From Acidimicrobiaceae bacterium (GTDB lineage: Bacteria > Actinomycetota > Acidimicrobiia > Acidimicrobiales > RAAP-2), in assembly GCA_003153575.1 (NCBI GenBank), contig PLZW01000035.1:142175-206174 (forward strand): a stretch of 64,000 bases of DNA, given 5' to 3'. The notes beneath the pieces were generated by a model that worked only from the letters and a program-made list of their open reading frames with translations, ran no database searches and was not told the origin of the DNA. The translations under genes were made by a program, and so were the position numbers. This document shows positions 1 to 8,848 of the stretch, one piece after another (position 1 is the stretch's first letter; each line of letters opens with the position of its first letter).

Positions 1-1095
1 GCGGCCGGCCACCGGATGGATGGCGTAGAAGACCTCGACCCCGCGCTCCATGAGGAGGTCGGCGAGCTCGCGCACCGTGTGCTGGGCCTGGGCCACGGCC
101 AGCCCGTATCCCGGGATGATGACCACCTTCCGGGCGTAGGCGAGCAGCACGCCGATGTCCTCGGCGGTGCCCGACTTGACCGTGCGTGTCTCCCCCGTAC
201 CGTCGGCGCCGGCGGCGGCAGTGACCACCGAGCCGAACGCGCTGAACAGCACGTTCGAAAGCGAGCGGCCCATGGCCTTCGACATCATCCGGGTGAGGAG
301 GATGCCCGAGGCGCCGACCAGGGTGCCGGCGATGATGAGGAGGTTGTTGTTGAGGGTGAAGCCCGAGGCGGCCACAGCCACGCCGGTAAACGAGTTCAGC
401 AACGAGATGAGCACCGGGACGTCGGCCCCGCCGATGGGCAGCACGAAGATGATGCCGAGCACGAGCGACAGCAGCGCGGTGGCGATCATCAGGGGCACGC
501 TGTCGGTCAGCAAGGTGGCGACGGCCAGTCCGACGATGGCCACCCCGACGAGGCCGTTGATGACCTGCTGGGCCGGGTAGGTGATCGGCCGTCCCGTCAT
601 CAGCTCCTGGAGCTTGGCGAAGGCGATGGCACTGCCGCTGAACGACACGCAGCCGATCAGCAGGCCGAGCATCCCCTCCGAGATGGCGTAGACGGCGGGC
701 TTCTGGTGGACGACCCCCGGCAGGACCCGCGCGTCCGACAGGAACACCACGATCGAGATGAGGGCGGCGGCCCCGCCCCCCACGCCGTTGAAGATCGCCA
801 CCAACTGCGGCATCGCCGTCATCTTGACGAGGCGCGCCACGGGCACGGCGATGACCGTGCCGATGACCATGGCCACGATGGCCAGGACCAGATTGGTGGT
901 GTGGTGGTGGAACTCGGCCTCGGGGTTGAAGAACGTGGCGCCGACAGCCACTACGGCCGCCGAGGCGGCCAGCAGGTTCCCGTTGCGGGCGTGCTTGGGC
1001 GAGCTGAGGCCCTTCAGGGCGATGATGAAGGCGACGGCCGCCAGCAGGTAGATCAGGTCGATCCAGACGGACAGCGTCAGTTGGACGGCGACCAT
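1..1095 (-). CDS. pntB: NAD(P) transhydrogenase subunit beta (partial, truncated at window start)
   Basis: Reverse-strand translation MVAVQLTLSVWIDLIYLLAAVAFIIALKGLSSPKHARNGN...GYGLAVAQAQHTVRELADLL...VFYAIHPVAGR; ATG overlaps the stop of the upstream gene. Confidence 0.95.
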   Translation of the reverse strand, partial: MVAVQLTLSVWIDLIYLLAAVAFIIALKGLSSPKHARNGNLLAASAAVVAVGATFFNPEAEFHHHTTNLVLAIVAMVIGTVIAVPVARLVKMTAMPQLVAIFNGVGGGAAALISIVVFLSDARVLPGVVHQKPAVYAISEGMLGLLIGCVSFSGSAIAFAKLQELMTGRPITYPAQQVINGLVGVAIVGLAVATLLTDSVPLMIATALLSLVLGIIFVLPIGGADVPVLISLLNSFTGVAVAASGFTLNNNLLIIAGTLVGASGILLTRMMSKAMGRSLSNVLFSAFGSVVTAAAGADGTGETRTVKSGTAEDIGVLLAYARKVVIIPGYGLAVAQAQHTVRELADLLMERGVEVFYAIHPVAGR

Positions 1096-1439
1096 CACTT
1101 GGCACCGTCCTCGGGGTCGGTCGACTTGGACCGGGCCGGCTTGTCACCGGGCTTCGCCTTGAACATCTCGAGCATCCGGTCGGTCACGGTGAAGCCGCCG
1201 ACGATGTTCAGGGTGGCGAGCAGCACGGCGAAGAAGCCGAGGATCTGCTCGGCGGTCCCCGAGGCCGTCCCCATGATGATCATGGCGCCGACCAGGACGA
1301 TGCCGTGGATGGCATTGCTTCCCGACATCAGTGGGGTGTGCAGGATGCTCGGCACCCGCGACACGACCTCGTTCCCGACGAACATGGCCAGGATGAAGAT
1401 CGTCAGGAACTCCAGGATGCCGGTCGTGTTGCCGCTCAT
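1095..1439 (-). CDS. pntAB: NAD(P) transhydrogenase subunit alpha, membrane part (PntA2/PntAB)
   Basis: MSGNTTGILEFLTIFILAMFVGNEVVSRVPSILHTPLMSGSNAIHGIVLVGAM; between pntA1 and pntB. Confidence 0.92.
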   Translation of the reverse strand: MSGNTTGILEFLTIFILAMFVGNEVVSRVPSILHTPLMSGSNAIHGIVLVGAMIIMGTASGTAEQILGFFAVLLATLNIVGGFTVTDRMLEMFKAKPGDKPARSKSTDPEDGAK

Positions 1440-2653
1440 GACTCCCCCTGCTCGTTGTCGGTGGCGCCCGGTTCGGCGGCCGGTGCCGGGGCCGGCTCCG
1501 GCTCGGCCGGGGCCGGGACGCTGAGGCCCAACGCCTCGGCGGTCGGGGCGTGGACCACCTGGCCGGCGCGCACCACGCACGTGCCGGCCACGATCTCGTC
1601 CTCGAAGTCGGGGGCCAACACGCCGTCGGTCACCACCAGCCCGAGGAAGTTGGCGATGTTGCGGGCGTACAGGAAGCTGGCGTGGGTCGGCATGGAGGCC
1701 GGCGGGTTGGACAGGCCGACGATCGTCACCCCGCCGACGCGCACGTCCTCACCGGGCTTCGAGAGCTCGCAGTTGCCTCCGGAGTCGGCGGCCATGTCGA
1801 TGATGACGGCCCCTTCCCCCATGCCCCGGACCATCGCTTCGGTGACCAGCACCGGTGCCTTGCGTCCGGGGATCTGGGCGGTGGTGATGACGACATCGGA
1901 GGCGGCCACTTCGGCGGTCAGCAACTCCTGCTGCTTGGCCAGGTACTCGGCCGACTGCTCCTTGGCGTAGCCACCGGCGCCGTCCTGGGTCTCGAGGTCG
2001 AGCTCGACGAACTTGGCCCCGAGGCTCTGCACCTCCTCTTTGGCGGCGGCCCGGACGTCGTAGGCGCGGACCACCGCACCGAGGCGCCGCGCCGTGGCGA
2101 TGGCCTGGAGGCCGGCCACACCGGCCCCCATCACGAGCACCTTGGCCGGCGGCACGGTGCCGGCCGCCGTCATGAACATCGGGAAGAACTTGGCCAGGTG
2201 CTCGGCGCCGGCCAGGCCTGCCCGGTAGCCGGCCACCGTGGCCTGCGACGAGAGGGCGTCCATCGATTGCGCCCGGCTGATCCGGGGCAGGAGGTCGAGG
2301 CTGTAGACGGTGGCGCCCTTGGCGGCCAGGGCTTGCACGACGTCGGCACTGGCCACAGGCTGGAGGAAGCTCATGACCGACGCGCCGGTGGGTAGCAGCG
2401 CCACCTCGTCGATGGTCAGTGGCTGCACATGGGCCAGGAAGTCGGCGCCGTCCAGGGCCGCGGCGGCGTCGGCGACGATCGTGGCCCCGGCTTGGACGAA
2501 TTCGTCGTCGGAGAACCGGGCGCCGGCGGCCGCGCCGGATTCGACGACCACATCGACGCCGGTCTTGGCCAACTTCGCCGCCACCTCGGGGACGATCGCC
2601 ACGCGATCCTCCCCCGGGCGCGACTCCTTGATGACAGCGAGTTTCACGGGCAT
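1436..2653 (-). CDS. pntAA: NAD(P) transhydrogenase subunit alpha, soluble part (PntA1/PntAA)
   Basis: MPVKLAVIKESRPGEDRVAIVPEVAAKLAKTGVDVVVESGAAAGARFSDDEF...; ATGA overlap with the next gene. Confidence 0.93.
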   Translation of the reverse strand: MPVKLAVIKESRPGEDRVAIVPEVAAKLAKTGVDVVVESGAAAGARFSDDEFVQAGATIVADAAAALDGADFLAHVQPLTIDEVALLPTGASVMSFLQPVASADVVQALAAKGATVYSLDLLPRISRAQSMDALSSQATVAGYRAGLAGAEHLAKFFPMFMTAAGTVPPAKVLVMGAGVAGLQAIATARRLGAVVRAYDVRAAAKEEVQSLGAKFVELDLETQDGAGGYAKEQSAEYLAKQQELLTAEVAASDVVITTAQIPGRKAPVLVTEAMVRGMGEGAVIIDMAADSGGNCELSKPGEDVRVGGVTIVGLSNPPASMPTHASFLYARNIANFLGLVVTDGVLAPDFEDEIVAGTCVVRAGQVVHAPTAEALGLSVPAPAEPEPAPAPAAEPGATDNEQGES

Positions 2654-2849
2654 GGGTATATCAGGCAATTGGGGGGTGCAGACCACTCCTGCCTGGATGT
2701 GGAGCCGGTCGGCAAGCGGTCCGGGCATGGTAGCCAACACGTCGTCCGGCGACGGTTCCGGACCGCGGCGGCACTGGTCGGAAGTGGGGTGTGGCCGTCG
2801 TCCGCCGGCGCCGGCGGCCCGTCAGTCAGTCAGTTAGCCCGTCACCAAC

Positions 2850-3758
2850 TCAGTTGGGTGCCTGCACCCCGGAGTCGGGCACGGACTGCGGCAGGGTCAC
2901 CGCCGACGACGCGTCGGGCCCGGGATCGGTGTCGGTGAGGAGGGAGTCGACCGACACGGCCTCGCCGTTGGCCAGGAGGAGCGTGTGGGCCTCGGTCCGT
3001 GAGAACACGGGGATGTCGGGTCCGGCGGCGAAGGAACGGGAGTCGACCCGTGACAGGGGGTGGGCGAAGAAGAAGCCCTGGGCGGCGTCGGCGCCGAACC
3101 CGGCGGAGATGCGGGCCTGGGCGGCATTCTCCACCTGCTCGACGATGGCCGACATCCCGAGCGAATGGGCCATGTGGATGACCGTCTCGACCACCAGTCG
3201 GTTGATCCCCAGATTGGACTCGAGCCCGGCGATGAACGAACCGTCGATCTTGACCGTGCTGATGGCGTGGCGCTTGAAGGGCTCGAAGGACGACCAGTTG
3301 GTACCGACGTCGTCCACCGACAGCTGGACCCCCATGTCGGAGATGGCCAGGAGGTCGGCCGAGGCCGTGGGGTCCACCACCGCGTCCTCGGTCACCTCGA
3401 TATTCAGCTGGTCACTCGGGAAGCCGGTCTCGCGCAGCGCCTCGGCCACGGCCTCGGAGACTTCACCGCGCTGGAGCTGCTCGACCGTGCAGTTGACCCC
3501 GAGCTGGATGCTGCGGGACCAGTGGCAGGCCTCCTCGCAGGCGGCGGCCACGATCCAGCGGGTCAGCGGCCCGATGTCGCCGCTGGCCTCGGCCGCCGGA
3601 ATGAGCAGGTCCGGCGAGATCCGCCCCCGGGTCGGGTGGCGCCACCGCACCAGCGCCTCCATACCGAGGAGGCGGCCCGTCGAGACATCGACGACCGGGA
3701 GATACTCCAGGTAGGGTGTCCCCTGCAGGGTGAACGTCGGCTCCGGGTAGGTCAACAT
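2850..3758 (-). CDS. EAL-domain protein (putative c-di-GMP phosphodiesterase)
   Basis: MEALVRWRHPTRG, NIEVTEDAV, SVDDVGT, VKIDGSFI, VEQVEN and AQGFFFAHP motifs. Confidence 0.85.
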   Translation of the reverse strand: MLTYPEPTFTLQGTPYLEYLPVVDVSTGRLLGMEALVRWRHPTRGRISPDLLIPAAEASGDIGPLTRWIVAAACEEACHWSRSIQLGVNCTVEQLQRGEVSEAVAEALRETGFPSDQLNIEVTEDAVVDPTASADLLAISDMGVQLSVDDVGTNWSSFEPFKRHAISTVKIDGSFIAGLESNLGINRLVVETVIHMAHSLGMSAIVEQVENAAQARISAGFGADAAQGFFFAHPLSRVDSRSFAAGPDIPVFSRTEAHTLLLANGEAVSVDSLLTDTDPGPDASSAVTLPQSVPDSGVQAPN

Positions 3759-3921
3759 GACACTCGTCACTCCTGGACCAGGACTGCGTCCCCAGGGTCG
3801 GGGCATGGCAACGACGTCCGGTCCTCAGCCCCTCCATCGTCCTGAGACGGGGCGAACTTGAGTCCTGCCAGCCACCCGAACGCCTCCCGGGGCCGCCTGG
3901 CCCGTGCCTGGCGGGGTCCCG

Positions 3922-4749
3922 TCAGGGACCAGTCACCGCTTCGACGGCGGTGAGGAAGGCCGGCCGCTCGCCACCCCCGTGGGCCACCACGTTCGCCCCG
4001 CTCACGTAGGCGGCCAGGGGGGAGGCCAGGAAGAGGCAGATTCCGGCCACGTCGCCCGGCGTGCCGAACCGCCCCAGCGGGACCGTGGCCGCGGCCGCGG
4101 CGATGCCCTCGGGCCCCCCGTAGTGGTCGTCGCCGGCCTCGGTGGTCACCAGGCCGGCGCTGACCGCGTTGACCCGGACCTTCGGAGCCCACTCGACGGC
4201 CAGCGACTGGGTGAGATTGAGGAGCCCCGCCTTGGCCGCCCCGTAGGCGGCCGTGCCCGGCGAGGGGCGCAGGCCACTGACCGAAGCCATGTTCACGATG
4301 ACGCCGCCGTCGTCCTGGCCCTGCATGACCGCATTGGCCGCCTGTGCACAGTAGAGAGGCGCGAGCAGGTTGAGGTTCACGATGGATGCCATCAACCGGG
4401 GCGACGCGGTGGCGGCGTCGGCGTAAGGCGAACCGCCGGCGTTGTTGACCAGTACGTCCAGTCGCCCGTACCGCCCGACGGTGGCCTCCACCAGTGCCGA
4501 CGCCTGGTCCGGGTCCCGGACGTCGGCGGCGAAGAACCCGGCCCGGCGCACGGTGGCGGGGCCGTCCGACACTTCGGGCAGTGCCCCGTCGGCAATCTCC
4601 GTGCGCCCGCACACCATCACGTCCGCCCCGGCGGCCAGAAACGCCTCGGCGACGGCGCGCCCGATGCCGCGCCCGCCGCCGGTCACGATGGCCACCCGGC
4701 CGCCGAAGTCCAGGGGGTCGAGGCCGTCGGTGCTCCGCTGCGCTCCCAC
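3922..4749 (-). CDS. SDR family oxidoreductase (Rv3549c-like position in HIP cluster)
   Basis: VGAQRSTDGLDPLDFGGRVAIVTGGGRGIGRAVAEAF...; GTG start at 4749 preceded on the - strand by GGGAGG; the longer ATG option at 4806 falls inside the palindrome. Confidence 0.8.
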   Translation of the reverse strand: MGAQRSTDGLDPLDFGGRVAIVTGGGRGIGRAVAEAFLAAGADVMVCGRTEIADGALPEVSDGPATVRRAGFFAADVRDPDQASALVEATVGRYGRLDVLVNNAGGSPYADAATASPRLMASIVNLNLLAPLYCAQAANAVMQGQDDGGVIVNMASVSGLRPSPGTAAYGAAKAGLLNLTQSLAVEWAPKVRVNAVSAGLVTTEAGDDHYGGPEGIAAAAATVPLGRFGTPGDVAGICLFLASPLAAYVSGANVVAHGGGERPAFLTAVEAVTGP

Positions 4750-4794
4750 TGCTGCCTCCCTGGTTCCGGCTGGTACTGTCCACACCACTATTAC

Positions 4795-4809
4795 CTGACA
4801 CCGCATCAG
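4795..4809. promoter_or_regulatory. CTGA-N7-TCAG palindromic candidate operator (SDR/EchA20 divergent region)
   Basis: CTGACACCGCATCAG; a TAATAG -10-like hexamer lies next to it on the - strand (4788-4793). Confidence 0.5.
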
Positions 4810-4963
4810 ATCGGAAACCGCACCCGGCCGGACGCCGGGCGGACCCAGCGGCGGCGTCGGAGGATAGGGAACACCAGTGCACGCCGAGTGCGTGGCCGCG
4901 TCACCGCCGGGCCCCGGGCCCTGTCGGGCCGACCGGACACGCCGCAGATCCCCGGAGCAGAAC

Positions 4964-5722
4964 ATGCCCATCGTCACCCACCAGGAACGCCCCGGCATCG
5001 CCGAAGTGGTCATCGACCACCCGCCGGTCAACGCCCTCGACGTGGCCGGCTGGTACGCCCTAGCCGATGCCGTGCTGGCCGCCGGACGCGTGGCCGCCAA
5101 CCGGGCCGTGATCTTGCGGGCCGAGGGCAGGGGCTTCTGCGCCGGCGTCGACATCAAGGAGATCCAGGCGAAGGGTGACGACGCCCTGATCGGTGCGAAC
5201 AGGGGGTGCTTCGCCGCCTTCGCCGCCGTCTACGAGTGCGAGGTGCCCGTCATCGCCGCTGTGCAGGGATTCTGCCTCGGCGGGGGCGTGGGACTGGCGG
5301 GCAACGCCGACATCATCGTCGCCTCTGAAGATGCCACGTTCGGCCTACCCGAGGTCGACCGCGGCGCCCTCGGTGCGGCCACCCACCTGTCCCGGCTCGT
5401 CCCCCAGCACCGCATGCGGTCGATGGTCTACACGGCGAAACCGGCGACGGCGGCCGAGCTCCACCACTACGGGTCGGTGCTGCGCGTCGTTCCCGCCGAC
5501 CAGCTGGTAGCCGCGGCCTACGAGGTGGCCGAAGAGATCGCCGCCAAGAGCCCGACGATCATCCGGCGGGCCAAGGAATCGCTCAACGGGATCGACCCTG
5601 TCGACGTGCGCCGGAGCTACCGGTTCGAACAGGGGTTCACCTACGAGCTCCACGTCGCCGGCGTCGCCGACGAGCAACGGGCCGCCTTCGTCGACAAGCG
5701 CGACGCCGACACCACCAAGTGA
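4964..5722 (+). CDS. echA20: Enoyl-CoA hydratase/isomerase, EchA20-like
   Basis: MPIVTHQERPGIAEVVIDHPPVNALDVAGWYALADAV...FCAGVDIKEIQ...GGGVGLAGNADIIVA; immediately upstream of the IpdA/B pair. Confidence 0.75.
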   Translation: MPIVTHQERPGIAEVVIDHPPVNALDVAGWYALADAVLAAGRVAANRAVILRAEGRGFCAGVDIKEIQAKGDDALIGANRGCFAAFAAVYECEVPVIAAVQGFCLGGGVGLAGNADIIVASEDATFGLPEVDRGALGAATHLSRLVPQHRMRSMVYTAKPATAAELHHYGSVLRVVPADQLVAAAYEVAEEIAAKSPTIIRRAKESLNGIDPVDVRRSYRFEQGFTYELHVAGVADEQRAAFVDKRDADTTK

Positions 5723-5785
5723 CCGCTCCGGGGGCGGCGCCATCCGCTCGTCGGCATCGGGCCCACATACAGACAGGACCGCACC

Positions 5786-6676
5786 ATGGCTGACAAACGA
5801 CTGACCCTCGAGGACCTGGTGGCCGAGCTCGACTCGGGTATGACCATCGGCTTCGGCGGCTGGGGCTCGCGGCGCAAGCCGATGGCCGCCGTCCGGGCCA
5901 TCCTCCGATCCGACCTCACCGATCTGACTGTCGTCTCCTATGGAGGCCCCGACGTCGGGCTGCTGTGCGCCGCAGGCAAGGTGGCCAAGGTCGTCTACGG
6001 ATTCGTGACCCTCGACTCCATCCCCACCGACCCCCACTTCAAGGCGGCCCGCCAGTCCGGCGCCATCGGGGCCATGGAGATCGACGAGGGCATGTTCTAC
6101 CTGGGCCTGCTCGCCGCCTCGCAACGCGTCCCGTTCCTGCCCACACGGGCCGGCCTGGGCTCCGACGTGCTGGCCGTCAACCCGTCGCTGCGCACGGTGC
6201 GCTCCCCCTACGACGACGGCGAGGAGCTGGTAGCGATGCCGGCGCTCCGGCTCGACGCCGCCGTCGTCCACGTCAACCGGTCCGACGCCGCCGGTTCCGG
6301 CCAGATCCTCGGGCCCGACCCGTTCTTCGACGAATTGTTCCTGGGCGCCGCCGACCGGCGGTTCGTCACCACCGAGCAGGTGGTGGCCACCGACGAGCTG
6401 GCGCCGGGCGGCCCGCTCCAGTCGATGTGCATCAGCCGCCTGCTGACCGACGGTGTGGTCGAGACGCCGGGAGGGGCCCACTTCACCGCATGCGTCCCCG
6501 ACTACGGACGCGATGAGGGATTCCAGAGGGAGTACGTGGCGGCCGCCGGCGACCCGGACGCGTGGGCGGCGTTCCGCGGGCGGTTCCTCGACGTCGACGA
6601 GGCCGGCTACCAGGCGGCCACCCGCCGGGCGGCCGACGAGCGCTCCGCCGCCAAGGCCGCCAAGGAGGGCGCATGA
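5786..6676 (+). CDS. ipdA: CoA-transferase alpha subunit, IpdA-like
   Basis: MADKRLTLEDLVAELDSGMTIGFGGWGSRRKPMAAVRAILRSDLTDLTVVSYGGPDVGLLCAAGKV; overlaps the next gene (ATGA). Confidence 0.8.
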   Translation: MADKRLTLEDLVAELDSGMTIGFGGWGSRRKPMAAVRAILRSDLTDLTVVSYGGPDVGLLCAAGKVAKVVYGFVTLDSIPTDPHFKAARQSGAIGAMEIDEGMFYLGLLAASQRVPFLPTRAGLGSDVLAVNPSLRTVRSPYDDGEELVAMPALRLDAAVVHVNRSDAAGSGQILGPDPFFDELFLGAADRRFVTTEQVVATDELAPGGPLQSMCISRLLTDGVVETPGGAHFTACVPDYGRDEGFQREYVAAAGDPDAWAAFRGRFLDVDEAGYQAATRRAADERSAAKAAKEGA

Positions 6677-7449
6677 CCGACACGACCGACACCGGAGTCA
6701 CCCGGGCCGAGTACTGCGCGGTCGCCTGCGCCGAGGTGTTCCGCGGCGACGGCGAGGTGATGGCGAGTGCCTTCGGGACCGCACCCGCCCTCGGGGCCCG
6801 TCTGGCCCGGCTCACATTCGCCCCGGATCTCGTTCTGACCGACGGTGACGCCGCCCTGGTCGACGGCGCGCCCCCGCTGGGCGCGGCACCGTCGTCGCTC
6901 GTCCTCGAGTCCCACATGCCGTACCGCCGCGTCTTCGATGTGGTGTGGTCGGGCCGGCGCAACCTGATCATGATGGCCTCCCAGATCGACCGCACGGGCA
7001 ACCAGAACATCAGTGCCATCGGGCCGTGGGCCCGACCGAAGGCCCAGCTGATCGGGGTGCGCGGTGCACCCGGGAACACGGTCAACCATTCGACCAGCTA
7101 CTGGGTCCCCAACCATTCGACGCGCGCGTTCGTCGAGCAGGTCGACGTGGTGTCGGGCGTCGGGTACGCGCGGGCCGCGGCCGCCGGCCCGTCAGCCTCC
7201 CGCTTCCACGAGATCCGGTACGTGGTCTCCAACCTCGGGGTGTTCGACTTCGCCACACCCGACCGGTCGATGCGCCTGGCGTCCGTGCACCCGGGCGTGA
7301 GCATCGCCGAGGTGGTCGAGTCCACCGGTTTCGCCCTGAACGTGCCCGACGACGTGCCCGACACCCGCGATCCCACCCCGGAGGAGCTCGACCTGCTCCG
7401 CACGGTGCTCGACCCGTCGGGCCTGCGCGACCGCGAGGTGCGCGGGTGA
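6673..7449 (+). CDS. ipdB: CoA-transferase beta subunit, IpdB-like
   Basis: MTDTTDTGVTRAEYCAVACAEVFRGDGEVMASAFGTAPALGARLARLTFAPDLVLTDGDAALVDGAPP; directly follows IpdA-like. Confidence 0.8.
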   Translation: MTDTTDTGVTRAEYCAVACAEVFRGDGEVMASAFGTAPALGARLARLTFAPDLVLTDGDAALVDGAPPLGAAPSSLVLESHMPYRRVFDVVWSGRRNLIMMASQIDRTGNQNISAIGPWARPKAQLIGVRGAPGNTVNHSTSYWVPNHSTRAFVEQVDVVSGVGYARAAAAGPSASRFHEIRYVVSNLGVFDFATPDRSMRLASVHPGVSIAEVVESTGFALNVPDDVPDTRDPTPEELDLLRTVLDPSGLRDREVRG

Positions 7450-8510
7450 CCCATCCCGCTCTCCACACCGCCTTCTGCGACCTGGTCGGCGTGCGCTACC
7501 CCATCGTCCAGACCGGCATGGGATGGGTGGCCGGGCCGCGCCTGGTGGCCGCCACGGCCGAGGCCGGCGGGCTCGGGATCCTGGCCTCGGCCACCATGAC
7601 CTTCGACGAGTTGGTGGCCGCCATCGCCGAGGTGCGGTCGCGCACCGACGAGCCGTTCGGCGTCAACATGCGCACCGATGTCGCCGACGTCGGCGACCGT
7701 GTCACCCTGATGATCGACAACGGCGTGCAGGTGGCGAGCTTCGCGCAGGCACCCAGCCAGGCGCTCGTCGACCGGTGCCGCGCCGCCGGGCTGGTGGTCA
7801 TGCCGACCATCGGCGCCCGTCGCCACGCCGAGAAGGTCGCCGGGTGGGGTGTCGACGCGGTCATCGCCCAGGGTGGCGAGGGGGGCGGCCACACCGGGAC
7901 CGTGCCGACCTCGCTGCTCACCCCTGCGGTGGTCGACGCCGTCGGCGACAAGGTCCTCGTCGTGGCCGCCGGTGGGTTCTTCGACGGGCGCGGGCTCGTG
8001 GCCGCCCTGGCCTACGGCGCGTCCGCCATCGCCATGGGCACGCGTTTCCTGCTGACCAAAGAGAGCCGGGTGCCCGATGAGGTGAAGCAGCTCTACCTGC
8101 AGACGCCGGTGACCGGCACCGTGGTGTCCACCGCGGTCGACGGGGCCCCGCAACGCGTCATCCGCACCGACCTGGTGGACCACCTGGAGAAGTCGGGCTG
8201 GCTGCGGGCACTCCCCCGCGCCCTGGCCAACGCCCATGCGTTCCGCAAGGAGACGGACACCTCGCTGCTGGCGCTCTGGAAGGAGGGCACGGCGATGAAG
8301 CAGGGCAACGATCTCTCGTGGCCACAGGTCGTGATGGCCGCCAACGCACCGATGATGACGAAGGCGGCACTCGTCGACGGTCGCGTCGACGTCGGCGTGC
8401 TCCCGACGGGCCAGGTCGTCGGCGAGATCGACGAACTGCCGACCGTCGAGCAGTTGATCCACCGGATCATGGACGAGGCCGGCCACGTCCTCGATCGGCT
8501 CGGCGCCTAG
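7446..8510 (+). CDS. ipdC: Nitronate monooxygenase-fold / IpdC-like (NAD(P)H-dependent flavin oxidoreductase)
   Basis: VTHPALHTAFCDLVGVRYPIVQTGMGWVAGPRLVAATAEAGGLGILASATM...; GTGA overlap with ipdB. Confidence 0.75.
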   Translation: MTHPALHTAFCDLVGVRYPIVQTGMGWVAGPRLVAATAEAGGLGILASATMTFDELVAAIAEVRSRTDEPFGVNMRTDVADVGDRVTLMIDNGVQVASFAQAPSQALVDRCRAAGLVVMPTIGARRHAEKVAGWGVDAVIAQGGEGGGHTGTVPTSLLTPAVVDAVGDKVLVVAAGGFFDGRGLVAALAYGASAIAMGTRFLLTKESRVPDEVKQLYLQTPVTGTVVSTAVDGAPQRVIRTDLVDHLEKSGWLRALPRALANAHAFRKETDTSLLALWKEGTAMKQGNDLSWPQVVMAANAPMMTKAALVDGRVDVGVLPTGQVVGEIDELPTVEQLIHRIMDEAGHVLDRLGA

Positions 8511-8519
8511 CCACGCGCA

Positions 8520-8535
8520 GCGCGCCGGGGCGCGC
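8520..8535 (+). terminator. GC hairpin after ipdC-like gene
   Basis: GCGCGC-CGGG-GCGCGC perfect 6-bp stem about 10 nt after the stop codon; no U-tract. Confidence 0.4.
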
Positions 8536-8550
8536 ACCGGATGCCATTGC

Positions 8551-8580
8551 TTCGCATCACTGCGCATCACATCGCATCAC
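8551..8580 (+). repeat. Three tandem 10-bp units NNCGCATCAC
   Basis: ttcGCATCAC tgcGCATCAC atcGCATCAC, exact 10-bp period. Confidence 0.75.
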
Positions 8581-8733
8581 GTGCGCCGTTGCCCCGCGGC
8601 CGCCTCGAATTTTCGCCTCCACGAGTGTCTTTCGACGGCGCGAAAGGGTCTGCGCCCAGTGTCCGCCGGTGCTGCCAGGGTCAACACAACGGCGAAATTG
8701 CGCAGGTACGGTGGGGAAAAGGTCCATTGCCCA

Positions 8734-8762
8734 TTGTGTCGCCTCGTGCGCTGGGCCATACT
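8734..8762 (+). promoter_or_regulatory. Candidate sigma70-type promoter for the KAS gene
   Basis: TTGTGT-N17-CATACT. Confidence 0.35.
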
Positions 8763-8848
8763 CTTGAACCAGCGGTCAACCGATGCAGGGCGCACGGTAA
8801 ACCCGGACCATCGGATCACCAGCGATCCCAGACCACCGAGGAGGCCAG

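Noticed and set aside
16-1524. 502-aa + strand ORF at window start
   Set aside because: Antisense to pntB/pntAB, whose reverse-strand translations are clearly transhydrogenase.
3767-4882. Arg/Gly-rich 371-aa ORF overlapping the SDR
   Set aside because: Frame-shifted shadow of the SDR gene with implausible composition.
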